A stretch of DNA of 38,884 bases from a virus: positions 1 to 38,884 of the IMG/VR virus record IMGVR_UViG_3300024346_003538; one strand, written 5' to 3'. The position numbers and the translations under genes are program-made. The notes under the pieces are model-generated. The model did not search any database. It was not told where the DNA came from and saw only the letters and a program-made list of their open reading frames with translations. Positions 17,446 through 25,271 of this stretch are shown here, in pieces (within the stretch, counting starts at the first letter, position 1; every line of letters begins with the position of its first letter).

Positions 17446-18254
17446 TAATAACTTTCCATCTTATCTATGCCCAAAGTTTTACGGAACTCTTCTGTAAACT
17501 TACCATCAATGCGTAATGCATAACTTTGTTCCATAATGCGCTCACCACCATGCCAGTCTTGATCATTCCACCAAGCTGCTCTAGTATTAAGATATGTTTT
17601 GTTTTTAGTTTCGGGGTCCCATAAATAAAATGCTTTTTTAGTATTAGGACGAATATGTATAAATTCGTTATTGTGTGGAAACGATTGATTCATTCCGTTT
17701 TTAGCATCAAGGTCTCTGTGTTCAAACGGAACACCGTCTGCTTCGCAATGAAAGAATATAACACGACCGATGTGTTCAAATATATTGTCTTTAATTAATT
17801 GTTCTGTCCATTTTACTGTTTCAGGAAAATGTTGCGCTTCTTCTGTTAGTTTACGTTCTGCTGTTCTGTCGTCCCAAGACCCTTCTTCCCAAAGGAAATA
17901 ATAAATGTAAGGGTCATATGCACCTAGAGCCATTTTTAAATAACGTGTAAACATGTTACGCTGTTTGTAATCTCCAAAGTCCGAAGGCATAAGTTTCATC
18001 CCTTCAATCTTAATAGGATTGTCATCTGCTAGTAATTGAAATTCTTCTAATGCTTGATAGATAGGTTTCCAATTTAACGTATAGCTCATATCTTCAAAAG
18101 TAAAACCAGGAGCCATCCATGTACCTTCCTTTGCATATTCTCTTGCTGTTGCAAAGCCATGTATTATTTCTGGTTGTAACTTTTCGAAAGTTTCCATATC
18201 AAGATACTTTTCCATATCAAAATACGGTATTCCGTTAATTCCTCTATTTGCCAT
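17445..18254 (-). CDS. Larger 2OG-oxygenase-like protein
   Basis: A 269-residue protein. The C-terminal half has EHRDLD (His179, Asp181), NEFIHIRP, WHGGERIM (His235) and YALRIDG (Arg248), which matches the iron triad and 2-oxoglutarate anchor of the cupin-fold oxygenases. The N-terminal 150 residues are mostly helical, with GINGIPYFDMEKYL at the start. Proteins of this kind occur in other marine phages without a defined function. It overlaps the radical SAM gene upstream by 11 bases and the small oxygenase downstream by 1 base. A coupled radical SAM and hydroxylase pathway is implied. Confidence 0.65.
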   Translation of the reverse strand: MANRGINGIPYFDMEKYLDMETFEKLQPEIIHGFATAREYAKEGTWMAPGFTFEDMSYTLNWKPIYQALEEFQLLADDNPIKIEGMKLMPSDFGDYKQRNMFTRYLKMALGAYDPYIYYFLWEEGSWDDRTAERKLTEEAQHFPETVKWTEQLIKDNIFEHIGRVIFFHCEADGVPFEHRDLDAKNGMNQSFPHNNEFIHIRPNTKKAFYLWDPETKNKTYLNTRAAWWNDQDWHGGERIMEQSYALRIDGKFTEEFRKTLGIDKMESY

Positions 18255-19299
18255 AATTATCTATCCATTCCTTTGGTATTGTGTCGGGTAGCAGTTTTCT
18301 TTTGTTTACTGCATGGTCTCTTAGTATAACTTGATGCACTAACGGACTTGGCGGCTTACCTGGAAGTATATCAGCAATTGCTTCAGTTTGCACTTCAGAT
18401 AAGTCTAATGTTTTAGCATCTGGCCATTGTATAATTTTAACTACAATATTATTAATAATAAGCGGGTAGTGAGCTCGGTTGCCGTCGTTGTGGTCCATCC
18501 CAAGACTCCAGTTATTTTTGGTAGCTATTACCTTTGTTTCTCTTACTAATTCAGACATATAAATTTGTGGGCCGCCGGGGAATCGTCCAATGTCAGCACC
18601 GCAGCGTACTCTATATTGCTTACATACATCTAATCCAAATTCTTGTATTTCTTCTAAACAATATTCTAACTGTGTCATGTCTTCTAATGTATAACTAACA
18701 TTTTTAATTGCTAGTCCTATTTCGGTACAATTTTTAATACCTTCCATCTGCTTTTTGCGCACGGTATGACCTTGATAGTCGGGATGGTTGAGCCCAAATG
18801 TCCATGCAACATTCTTAAAGTCTTTAAACTTTTCAGCATATTTACGATTTGACATATTAACGCCATTGGTTAAAATCATAATACCACGAGGCTTTCCAGG
18901 AAGTGATTGTATAGCTGTTATTAACTCAGGCAAATCTTTTCTTGTAGTAGGCTCCGCTCCTACTAATGCAACAGGGTATCCGTCATCGGGCCAGGATTTA
19001 ATTTTTTCTAATATCGATAAAATTGCTGGATCTATGGACTTGTTATCAGGTTCTTGATAACAATGCGGGCATGCTAGATTGCATTTATTAGTTGTCTCTA
19101 GAAAGTAGCTTCCTAATGCATGTCTTGGATAGTTGTAATTTAAATAGAACTCTGCATCGGGCTCAACAAGATGTTCAACGTATCCGTGCTCTGGGCATGT
19201 CTTACTTAACCATATTTGATTATCTCTTTCAAACCTAGTTGCCGGTACATGTCGATAACATTGTTCGCAAATTGATAATGTATCTTTAAGTTTTCTCAT
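18244..19299 (-). CDS. Radical SAM enzyme with rubredoxin-like N-terminus
   Basis: This 351-residue protein opens with CEQCYRHVPA (Cys11, Cys14) and KTCPEHGYVEHL (Cys35), a knuckle known from the archaeal MJ0619-type methyltransferases and tetraether-lipid synthases. The catalytic motif is CNLACPHC (Cys73, Cys77, Cys80). VGAEPT replaces GGEPT, a variant also seen in that group. MJ0619 methylates a hydroxymethyl-pterin and Tes joins lipid chains, so substrates range widely. The product is shorter than those enzymes (usually about 500 residues) and lacks most of their C-terminal part. It begins the operon ending at 16427. The match is by eye and the function is unknown. Confidence 0.75.
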   Translation of the reverse strand: MRKLKDTLSICEQCYRHVPATRFERDNQIWLSKTCPEHGYVEHLVEPDAEFYLNYNYPRHALGSYFLETTNKCNLACPHCYQEPDNKSIDPAILSILEKIKSWPDDGYPVALVGAEPTTRKDLPELITAIQSLPGKPRGIMILTNGVNMSNRKYAEKFKDFKNVAWTFGLNHPDYQGHTVRKKQMEGIKNCTEIGLAIKNVSYTLEDMTQLEYCLEEIQEFGLDVCKQYRVRCGADIGRFPGGPQIYMSELVRETKVIATKNNWSLGMDHNDGNRAHYPLIINNIVVKIIQWPDAKTLDLSEVQTEAIADILPGKPPSPLVHQVILRDHAVNKRKLLPDTIPKEWIDNYGK

Positions 19300-19336
19300 T
19301 AAGTACTCACTTTTTAATTATATACTCATATTTACC

Positions 19337-19344
19337 TATAAATA
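19337..19344 (+). promoter_or_regulatory. T4-type late promoter (TATAAATA)
   Basis: A perfect TATAAATA lies 19 bases before the ATG at 19363, with a ribosome site AAGGAG between them. This is the T4 late consensus, recognised by the gp55-type sigma with the clamp. It would drive the three-gene block 19363-21372. Confidence 0.6.
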
Positions 19345-19362
19345 TCAGTAAGGAGCAATGTT

Positions 19363-20043
19363 ATGGAGTATTATTGGAACAACGTGCCAGGTGCTGGACT
19401 TTGTAGGAACAATTTAATCTATACTAGTTTAATTAGCAAAGACGAAAAAACATTTTGTCAATGGTATTACAATGATGAAAAGTATCATGGTGGCCAAAAT
19501 CAAGTAGTTGATGCTACCCTAATGCAAGAAAAATTTGATAGAGAAGTCGAATACTTGCTACTCATGCAACAGAATTATCCGCAATATATTCCAGAAATTA
19601 TAGATATAGATATAGAAAAGAGAAAAGTATATCTAAGAATACAAGGTCCTGACTTTTGGGAACTTGCAGGTTGCGATCAAGAAAACTATGATAACGTATT
19701 ACCAGATTGGCAAGAACAGATGCTAGACATAATTCAAGCACATAAGAATCTAGGTATTTACAAATACAGTATGCACCCTAGTAGTTATTTTGTAGTAGAC
19801 GGTAAGTTAAAAAGTATTAACTACTTCTTTGCGTATAATGAACAAGAGGGGCCTATTAGTATAGCAGATCACTCTAGTCATATTTACAGTACACGCCAAG
19901 AAGAAATGCGTAAACATATTGAATCATTAGGCATTGAGTGGGATACTCCTCAACCTTTAGACTTATTAGAACAACTATGTTGGGAAAGTTTTAGAAAAAA
20001 CTATCCTAACGACTTTATAGAGAAAGCTAAATGTATAAAATAA
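19363..20043 (+). CDS. Kinase-like phage protein (paralog)
   Basis: A 226-residue relative of the protein at 15753-16430. Shared features are the FDREVEYLLLMQ helix, IIDIDIEKRKVYLRIQG and YSMHPSSYFVVDGKLKSINYF. The N-terminal GAGLCRNNLIYTSLIS and QWYYNDEKYHGGQN are well conserved in marine phage proteins as far as I know. The usual kinase catalytic Asp is not visible. A ribosome site AAGGAG lies 7 bases before the ATG. The following gene begins 13 bases before its stop. The role is unknown. Confidence 0.55.
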   Translation: MEYYWNNVPGAGLCRNNLIYTSLISKDEKTFCQWYYNDEKYHGGQNQVVDATLMQEKFDREVEYLLLMQQNYPQYIPEIIDIDIEKRKVYLRIQGPDFWELAGCDQENYDNVLPDWQEQMLDIIQAHKNLGIYKYSMHPSSYFVVDGKLKSINYFFAYNEQEGPISIADHSSHIYSTRQEEMRKHIESLGIEWDTPQPLDLLEQLCWESFRKNYPNDFIEKAKCIK

Positions 20044-20585
20044 TTCCTTGGAATAAAGACTTAGACTTAACAGACTTTTATAAAGATGCTGCTGCCCGCG
20101 GGTTTGAAAATAATTCATCTCAACATATGCTGGTAGATTGTTTTCGCAAAGAAGCTAAATGGCAAACTTGGATATTGTATTATAATAATGCAGCAGTAGG
20201 AAGTGTAGCAGCACATACATTCGACGATGTTATGGGTCCTAACACGTTTAGAGTTGCTGCTAGAACGTGTGTATTTACAGACAAGTTACCTTTAGTTAGT
20301 TTAAGGACACGCAATCAGATTGTTACACATCAACATGCAACTGGACAATTTTTAATTCCTGCTTGTTTAGAATGGCTTCCCAAAGGAGCTAGAGCATTTA
20401 TAACTTCTAACGAAAATGAAGCAGGTACCCAAAAAATAGTACACAGAGTATTTGCTCCTGCTATGGAAAAAACAGGGCAAATGAAACATATAAAAGATGT
20501 GTTTTATAGAGGCACTAATCAAACAGTGTGGGAAATTTTTCCAGACAAGTTTTTTGAAGAATTAAATAAACATCCTAGATGGTAA
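20031..20585 (+). CDS. GNAT-like acetyltransferase, putative
   Basis: A 184-residue protein starting with YKIIPW and containing WQTWILYYNNAAVGSVAAHTF, a strand-turn-strand like the substrate side of GNAT N-acetyltransferases. The acetyl-CoA loop (R/Q-x-x-G-x-G/A) is not clear, so the call is tentative. Its last 14 residues, PDKFFEELNKHPRW, closely match the last 14 of the next protein (PDKFFEELSKYPKW), and the DNA is 41/45 identical there. The start overlaps the kinase-like gene by 13 bases. Confidence 0.45.
   Translation: MYKIIPWNKDLDLTDFYKDAAARGFENNSSQHMLVDCFRKEAKWQTWILYYNNAAVGSVAAHTFDDVMGPNTFRVAARTCVFTDKLPLVSLRTRNQIVTHQHATGQFLIPACLEWLPKGARAFITSNENEAGTQKIVHRVFAPAMEKTGQMKHIKDVFYRGTNQTVWEIFPDKFFEELNKHPRW
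20541..20585 (+). repeat. 45-bp repeat encoding a shared C-terminal tail (copy 1)
   Basis: The last 15 codons including the stop of the GNAT-like gene match 21328-21372 at 41 of 45 bases. The rest of the two proteins is unrelated, so the tail has been copied or is a conserved module. Confidence 0.75.
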
Positions 20586-20598
20586 AGTGAGGTAAGTT

Positions 20599-21372
20599 GT
20601 GCAAGAAAGTGCAGAAGAATTTTTAAAACATTTAAAGAAAGATTTACATCAGCATATAGATGCTTTTAAAGAAAAAACTCGATCTTTTAAAATAGGTCAT
20701 ATAGAGGATATTGATAAGTTTTTTGACGAATACTTAGATAAACTATTTGACAGTAAAACTGATCAAAGAATTTTTGATTCTATTAAAACTTTACGGTTTC
20801 TTGAACCGCATCATGTAGATGGCTGCAAAGCAATTCTTGACCGTATGAGTTTACTAGAACAAATGCCAAAAAATGCTGTAGTAGCAGAGATAGGTGTTGA
20901 TAGAGGTCGGTTTGCAGAACGTATATACGAGGTTACACAGCCACAAAAGTTACATCTCATTGATATTTTTCAATACGATTATCAACTAAAATCAGTAGAC
21001 AGCATATTTGATCAAAAAGAAAACATAGAAATACATCAAGTGGACTCCGCAGAAGCAGGAAATTTGTTTAATGACGAGTATTTTGATTGGGTATATATAG
21101 ATACTACTCACACATATGAAAGAACCAAAGCAGAACTAAATTCATTTGCAGATAAAATAAAACCAGGCGGATTCATCTCAGGTCATGACTACTTTCAGGT
21201 TGGTGTATCAAATGGGTTTTCATACGGTGTAATGAGTGCAGTACACGAATTTGTAGTGATCAATAACTGGAAACTATATGCTGTTACGCTGGAACCTTTA
21301 GAAAACCAAAGTTTTGTTATACAAAAACCAGATAAGTTTTTTGAAGAATTAAGTAAATATCCTAAATGGTAA
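20599..21372 (+). CDS. Class I SAM-dependent methyltransferase
   Basis: Translation starts at the GTG at 20599, with GAGGTAAG just upstream; no ATG gives a better site. The 257-residue protein has a helical N-terminal part (to about 85), then VVAEIGVDRGRFAERI (motif I), LHLIDIF (acidic motif II), FDWVYIDTTHTYE and IKPGGFISGHDYF. This is the pattern of the Methyltransf_24 type used on sugars and small molecules. It ends with the tail PDKFFEELSKYPKW shared with the previous gene. It converges on the fibre gene, with 2 bases between the stops. Confidence 0.8.
   Translation: MQESAEEFLKHLKKDLHQHIDAFKEKTRSFKIGHIEDIDKFFDEYLDKLFDSKTDQRIFDSIKTLRFLEPHHVDGCKAILDRMSLLEQMPKNAVVAEIGVDRGRFAERIYEVTQPQKLHLIDIFQYDYQLKSVDSIFDQKENIEIHQVDSAEAGNLFNDEYFDWVYIDTTHTYERTKAELNSFADKIKPGGFISGHDYFQVGVSNGFSYGVMSAVHEFVVINNWKLYAVTLEPLENQSFVIQKPDKFFEELSKYPKW
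21328..21372 (+). repeat. 45-bp repeat encoding a shared C-terminal tail (copy 2)
   Basis: This matches the end of the upstream gene (20541-20585) at 41 of 45 bases, with differences mostly at third positions plus three residue changes. The peptide is PDKFFEELSKYPKW. Confidence 0.75.
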
Positions 21373-21374
21373 TA

Positions 21375-22433
21375 TTAGTTTAAGTTTACCCAAGCAGATC
21401 CGTCATATCCTTGGAACTTAGTTCCAGTTGTGTTAAACACCATCATGCCTGCTGTTGGAGTTGGAATAGCTGCATCACGTGCTGCATCATCTGCATATCT
21501 ACCAGGAGTAATAGCACCTTCTGCTTTAAACTCGCCACCTAACCCAAACATGTATGTATTGAATGTACTACTACCTGCACCAATAATAAGACTTGCAGTA
21601 GATTTTGGAAAATCATCAGTGATATCAGCATCAGCTGCAAGTTCCGTAATCATTAACGCTGTAACTTTTCCTGCTGCAGAAACAGCATCATACGCAGATA
21701 TCTTCCAACCACCTACTATCTCTCCTGCTAAAACTGAAGTTGGAGTAGTAGTTGAACCCTTAACAGAAAGGAAATCTGTGTAAGGAAATCCGCCGCCTGC
21801 ACCAGTAGTAACCGCAGTTATCTGTAATGGTACTCTGTTACCGCCGTTGTTTAAAATAATAGGACTAAGTGCAGTATTTGGAGCAATTGTATCTAAAGTA
21901 ATTCCTGGTGTAGTAATTGTGCCGTCAGTACCGTCAACAATTTGTGTACTATCATCGCCAAATACGCTACCAGTTACATCGCCTGTGATGTTAATAGGGT
22001 ATGTAGCACCGTCAATTAATCCACCTGATACATCTGTACCATTTACCCAGCCAGCACCGTCATATTTTAATACTTGTCCTACTGTAGGAGTGTTAGATGT
22101 TGTATCTACATCTTGTAGTGCATTAATTGATTTATCTGATAGTATAGTTGCATCGCCTGGCATCCAGTGACTCATGCCTTGATCCCAAACTAATGCTTCA
22201 CCATCATTTGGAATATGTCCTGCACTTGTAGTATCTACATCACTTAAATCATCTATATTTAAATCGGAGTTAGCAACGTCTACTGCAACACCACCTACTG
22301 TAGTTCCGTCACCTACATAAAGTTTCTTAGTATCTGTTGTATATATTATTTCGCCTTCAGCTGGCACCGGAATGCTCACACCGTCAAGTGTAAGTCTTTG
22401 TGCATCAGTGCCTCTTCTTAATCGCAATGCCAT
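21375..22433 (-). CDS. Tail fibre/structural protein of marine T4-like type
   Basis: The 352-residue protein begins MALRLRRGTDAQRLTL, followed by GEIIYTTDTKKLYVGDGT, a sequence seen at the N-terminus of marine T4-like phage fibre and structural proteins. Residues about 55-135 have two loose repeats with DVDTTS and a GQVLKYDGAGW or GEALVWDQGMSHW strand. The C-terminal half is rich in Gly, Thr, Ala and Ile, as in beta-structured fibres, and ends in GTKFQGYDGSAWVNLN. It probably forms part of the tail or virion surface. A late-type promoter precedes it. Whether it binds the receptor is unknown. Confidence 0.75.
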   Translation of the reverse strand: MALRLRRGTDAQRLTLDGVSIPVPAEGEIIYTTDTKKLYVGDGTTVGGVAVDVANSDLNIDDLSDVDTTSAGHIPNDGEALVWDQGMSHWMPGDATILSDKSINALQDVDTTSNTPTVGQVLKYDGAGWVNGTDVSGGLIDGATYPINITGDVTGSVFGDDSTQIVDGTDGTITTPGITLDTIAPNTALSPIILNNGGNRVPLQITAVTTGAGGGFPYTDFLSVKGSTTTPTSVLAGEIVGGWKISAYDAVSAAGKVTALMITELAADADITDDFPKSTASLIIGAGSSTFNTYMFGLGGEFKAEGAITPGRYADDAARDAAIPTPTAGMMVFNTTGTKFQGYDGSAWVNLN

Positions 22434-22468
22434 TTTATCTTAACTCCTAAAATTTAAGTCTACATATG

Positions 22469-22476
22469 TATTTATC
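22469..22476 (-). promoter_or_regulatory. Late-type promoter (GATAAATA)
   Basis: GATAAATA on the - strand, followed by CATATG, ends 35 bases before the fibre ATG (22433). A ribosome site TAGGAG lies near the start. This differs by one base from the T4 late consensus. Confidence 0.5.
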
Positions 22477-22485
22477 ACAAAAGGT

Positions 22486-22803
22486 CTATTTCCTTTTCTT
22501 CATAAAGATCTTTGTACGCTTAGTAATGTCTTTTTTTACACGTTCTATGTCAACTACAAAATTAACACTTTGAAGAACGTCTTCGTACTCGTCCATTAGA
22601 TCTTCCATACTTTGCTCAAATGCTTCAGCGTTATCACTAATTGATTGTGTAGGGTCGTTCTCAATTACCCATATTTTACCGTCTGTAAACGTGACTTCCA
22701 CAGCCTTAATGTACTCAGTAGGAACGACTTTGATGTCGATATTACCAAGTACTTCAGGCCATTTGTCAATTACTTGCTTGCTTAACTTATTTTTCTTAGG
22801 CAC
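22486..22803 (-). CDS. Conserved phage protein of unknown function
   Basis: A 105-residue protein with a lysine-rich start (MPKKNKLS) and end (KIFMKKRK). The middle is a beta strand pair (KAVEVTFTDGKIWVIEND) followed by an acidic helical stretch, SMEDLMDEYEDVLQ. It overlaps the upstream gene by 8 bases. Similar small proteins accompany the two upstream genes in marine T4-like phages. No domain is recognisable. Confidence 0.6.
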   Translation of the reverse strand: MPKKNKLSKQVIDKWPEVLGNIDIKVVPTEYIKAVEVTFTDGKIWVIENDPTQSISDNAEAFEQSMEDLMDEYEDVLQSVNFVVDIERVKKDITKRTKIFMKKRK

Positions 22804-23398
22804 TTTGAGCGGACTTCTTACTAGTTTTCTTCGTAGGTACTAGTTCTTCCGCTTGGCGCCTTAGTTGAGCAGCTTCTTTGCTTAGTCTATCTGCTTGTGA
22901 GCGATAAGACTTAGCTAAATCGTCATCACTTAATACACCGTCTGTTGATGTAGGTGCTACTGGTGCAGCTTCAACAGGCTTTGTTATTGACGCATCTGAT
23001 TTATCAACAGGCGCATTTTTTGGTTGTAATGCTAATGCTTCAACTGTAACACCTTTTTGCTTTGCAATTGCTTCATTTAATTCTGAAAGCATTACAGTAT
23101 TTTTCATATCTGGTGTCATTTCGATCTTGTCAGTTGGCATCTTAGCAAACTTACCTGTAGCAGCAAATGCTCTTAGCATGTTTCTACCATCTGGTAAAAC
23201 AGCTCTGTCCATTGCTTCTGCTAGTTCGTATGCTGTTTGACCTGCATTACTTTCAACTAAGTTCATTAATGCATCGTGTGCATCTGACTCTAAGCTATCA
23301 GTAAATACTACCAAACACTGATCTGATTCTTTTGGTACTACACGGTACGCTACTACGGCCCGTCTTTTTGGGTTAATCTGTCTTCCAATATGTTTCAT
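22796..23398 (-). CDS. Conserved phage protein, unknown function
   Basis: The start is taken at the ATG at 23398, which has GGAG upstream, not the longer frame reaching 23440 that would run into the next gene. The 200-residue product has a basic start (KHIGRQINPKRRAVVAYRVV), a central part with helices, and a disordered Ala/Pro/Lys-rich C-terminus with a short coiled coil (ADRLSKEAAQLRRQAEELV). It lies next to the 81-residue gene with a gap of 1 base. I do not recognise a family; location in a late-looking unit suggests a virion-related role. Confidence 0.62.
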   Translation of the reverse strand: MKHIGRQINPKRRAVVAYRVVPKESDQCLVVFTDSLESDAHDALMNLVESNAGQTAYELAEAMDRAVLPDGRNMLRAFAATGKFAKMPTDKIEMTPDMKNTVMLSELNEAIAKQKGVTVEALALQPKNAPVDKSDASITKPVEAAPVAPTSTDGVLSDDDLAKSYRSQADRLSKEAAQLRRQAEELVPTKKTSKKSAQSA

Positions 23399-23399
23399 A

Positions 23400-23645
23400 T
23401 TATTCTCCTGTTGGAGCCTTTTCAGCTTCTGATTGTGCATCTTGTTGTGCTTGTACAGCGTTTAAAAATGCTTCTAATTTACTATACACTGTTCCGACTG
23501 TAGTCATTTCGTTGGGCTTAAATGCTCCACGTGTAGATGCAACATCAATGATTGATTTCATTGCTGTTAAATCTTGTACAGTAAGATCTGGTGCGGGTGC
23601 TTGTTCAGTAGCAGGTGTTGCTTCTGTGTTTGTTTCGTCGCTCAT
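23400..23645 (-). CDS. Small acidic conserved phage protein
   Basis: An 81-residue protein with a disordered start rich in Thr, Glu, Ala and Pro, then a helical hairpin (LTAMKSIIDVAS and SKLEAFLNAVQAQQDAQSE) with the conserved core TRGAFKPNEM. The family seems widespread in marine T4-like phages but has no known function. The ribosome site TAGGAG lies 10 bases before the ATG. It starts a three-gene unit with a late-type box upstream. Confidence 0.6.
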   Translation of the reverse strand: MSDETNTEATPATEQAPAPDLTVQDLTAMKSIIDVASTRGAFKPNEMTTVGTVYSKLEAFLNAVQAQQDAQSEAEKAPTGE

Positions 23646-23682
23646 AATTTATAATCTCCTATATTAATATATATGCGTACTT

Positions 23683-23690
23683 TATTTATT
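23683..23690 (-). promoter_or_regulatory. Late-type promoter candidate (AATAAATA)
   Basis: AATAAATA on the - strand, overlapping the stop of the upstream 83-residue gene, ends 38 bases before the ATG at 23645. The sequence is more AT-rich and less specific than the two GATAAATA boxes. Confidence 0.35.
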
Positions 23691-23937
23691 TGTACTTCAA
23701 ATGTGGACAAGCCAACATGAAATAACTCGCTTCTTTTGGATCTTCAAAACCTACTTTAAGATGATCCGAATCACGCGAAAGATAATATCGATTCTTTAGA
23801 TTTTCGCAAATCCATTTATCAACAGCACTTTGCATGTTGTATCTTTGATTTATTGACAATACTTCAAAATGACTAGGGCAATGATGAGTTTGTCTTACAC
23901 CAAAAAAGTTTAATGGGTTAGGCTTCTTGAGTTTCAT
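23686..23937 (-). CDS. Small protein of unknown function
   Basis: An 83-residue protein starting MKLKKPNPLNFFGVRQTHHC. The rest reads like a small alpha/beta fold, with IDKWICENLKNRYYLS-like helix and HLKVGFEDPKEASYFMLAC. The His/Cys content (HHCPSHFEV) could bind a metal but there is no standard motif. The start lies 20 bases inside the end of the VWA gene, so they are co-expressed. No function can be assigned. Confidence 0.5.
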   Translation of the reverse strand: MKLKKPNPLNFFGVRQTHHCPSHFEVLSINQRYNMQSAVDKWICENLKNRYYLSRDSDHLKVGFEDPKEASYFMLACPHLKYK

Positions 23938-25210
23938 AATGTGCTGTTACTCCAAATGGTGCTTGTAGGTTCTTATCATGATGACTGTGTATTACAAATA
24001 CTGTATCACAGTAATCAGGATCGCCCCAACTATCCCATGCATAACCATCAGTAAACATTAAGAACTTTTTAGGCGTAATACCTTCTTGTTCCATGTATGT
24101 CCAGTTACACATAAAGTCAGTTCCGCCACCACCCATAATTTCATAGTCGAGTAAACTATCAGCACCGTCGGCACTAAAGTCACACTCGTTATAGACCTTA
24201 GTATCAAAACACCACAATTTAATATTGTAGTCTCTGTACTCGTCCATAATACCTTGTACTTCACTTAGGAAGTCTCTACCTTGTACATCACCAATTGAAC
24301 CGCTCATGTCAATTGCAATACAAATATCTATTGTTTCAGCAAAGTTCATACCTGGAAGTATCGCACCAGTATGCCATCCTTTACGTGACGGACGACTAAA
24401 TGTATAATCACTTTTAATAGTTGATTGTATTTGTTGACGCAATAGTTCACGCCAGTTCATTTTAGGTTCAGTTAATTCTTTAATTAGTCTATCTACGCCT
24501 TTAGGAATATTGCCAGCGCCTGCACTTTGCGCGGCTGAAACCATATTCTCTTTTATTTCGTCACGTATCTTTTTAAGTTCGTCTTTAGAATAAGTAGGAC
24601 GACCTTCGCCCTTGCCTTCTTTACCTTTAGCGCCTTTGTTGCTTTCACTATCGCCTTCGGTCCAGTCAAGGTGTTCGTCTAATAATTCACCTAATTGTTT
24701 AAGCTCGTCTTCGTCATACTTTTCAAACAAGTCGTCATAAACTTCTTCTGAAGTCCAGTTTTCGTATTTAAAGTCTTGATAACATTCGACTAGCTTAGGC
24801 TTATGGCCAATGCTATCTCGTACAAGAATATTGTTTACAACGTAGTCCTGTGCAATGTTAGACAGCATAGCGTCTAAGTTACGGTCTTGCCATGTTCTAC
24901 GTTCTAAGTGATCAAATACACAATGTAAAATTTCGTGTGCAATAACAAATTCAATTTCTTTATTGTCCATTGCGTTAAAGAATTGCGTATTAAAGTATAA
25001 GTTACGACCATCTACGGCCGCTGTAGGAATCCAATCATCAGCCGCTTGGATTCTAAGACGTGTTGCCATATTACCAAAGAAAGGGTGCTTTAGTAGTAAA
25101 CCTACTCGTGCAACAATAATGCGATCTAAAACTTCTACACGCATATCTTCTAATTGCTGAGGAGTAATGTCTGGATCTGGTTGCCAGTGTTTTTTACCTT
25201 CTACGCTCAT
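23918..25210 (-). CDS. VWA-domain protein with metallopeptidase-like N-terminus
   Basis: This 430-residue protein joins two domains. The first has FVIAHEILHCVFDH with HEILH at 92-96, the HExxH zinc motif, in the setting known from DUF2201-type putative metallopeptidases. Residues about 185-245 are a charged, Gly-rich linker. The second is a von Willebrand A-type domain with DMSGS (301-305), the MIDAS metal site, plus GGGGTDF. The pair with the MoxR ATPase upstream is a classical MoxR-VWA arrangement that remodels or activates protein complexes using ATP. A strong promoter precedes it after a terminator. In phages, the target is unknown. Confidence 0.83.
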   Translation of the reverse strand: MSVEGKKHWQPDPDITPQQLEDMRVEVLDRIIVARVGLLLKHPFFGNMATRLRIQAADDWIPTAAVDGRNLYFNTQFFNAMDNKEIEFVIAHEILHCVFDHLERRTWQDRNLDAMLSNIAQDYVVNNILVRDSIGHKPKLVECYQDFKYENWTSEEVYDDLFEKYDEDELKQLGELLDEHLDWTEGDSESNKGAKGKEGKGEGRPTYSKDELKKIRDEIKENMVSAAQSAGAGNIPKGVDRLIKELTEPKMNWRELLRQQIQSTIKSDYTFSRPSRKGWHTGAILPGMNFAETIDICIAIDMSGSIGDVQGRDFLSEVQGIMDEYRDYNIKLWCFDTKVYNECDFSADGADSLLDYEIMGGGGTDFMCNWTYMEQEGITPKKFLMFTDGYAWDSWGDPDYCDTVFVIHSHHDKNLQAPFGVTAHYETQEA

Positions 25211-25239
25211 GTGCTATGTCCTTTCTAATTTATAATACT

Positions 25240-25268
25240 ATTATACAAGATTCTGTTCTAATTGTCAA
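25240..25268 (-). promoter_or_regulatory. Consensus sigma70 promoter of the VWA gene
   Basis: A perfect TTGACA (25268-25263), 17 bases, then a perfect TATAAT (25245-25240). The ATG at 25210 follows, with AAAGGA as ribosome site. It begins 4 bases after a terminator hairpin for the upstream gene. Confidence 0.8.
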
Positions 25269-25271
25269 CCA

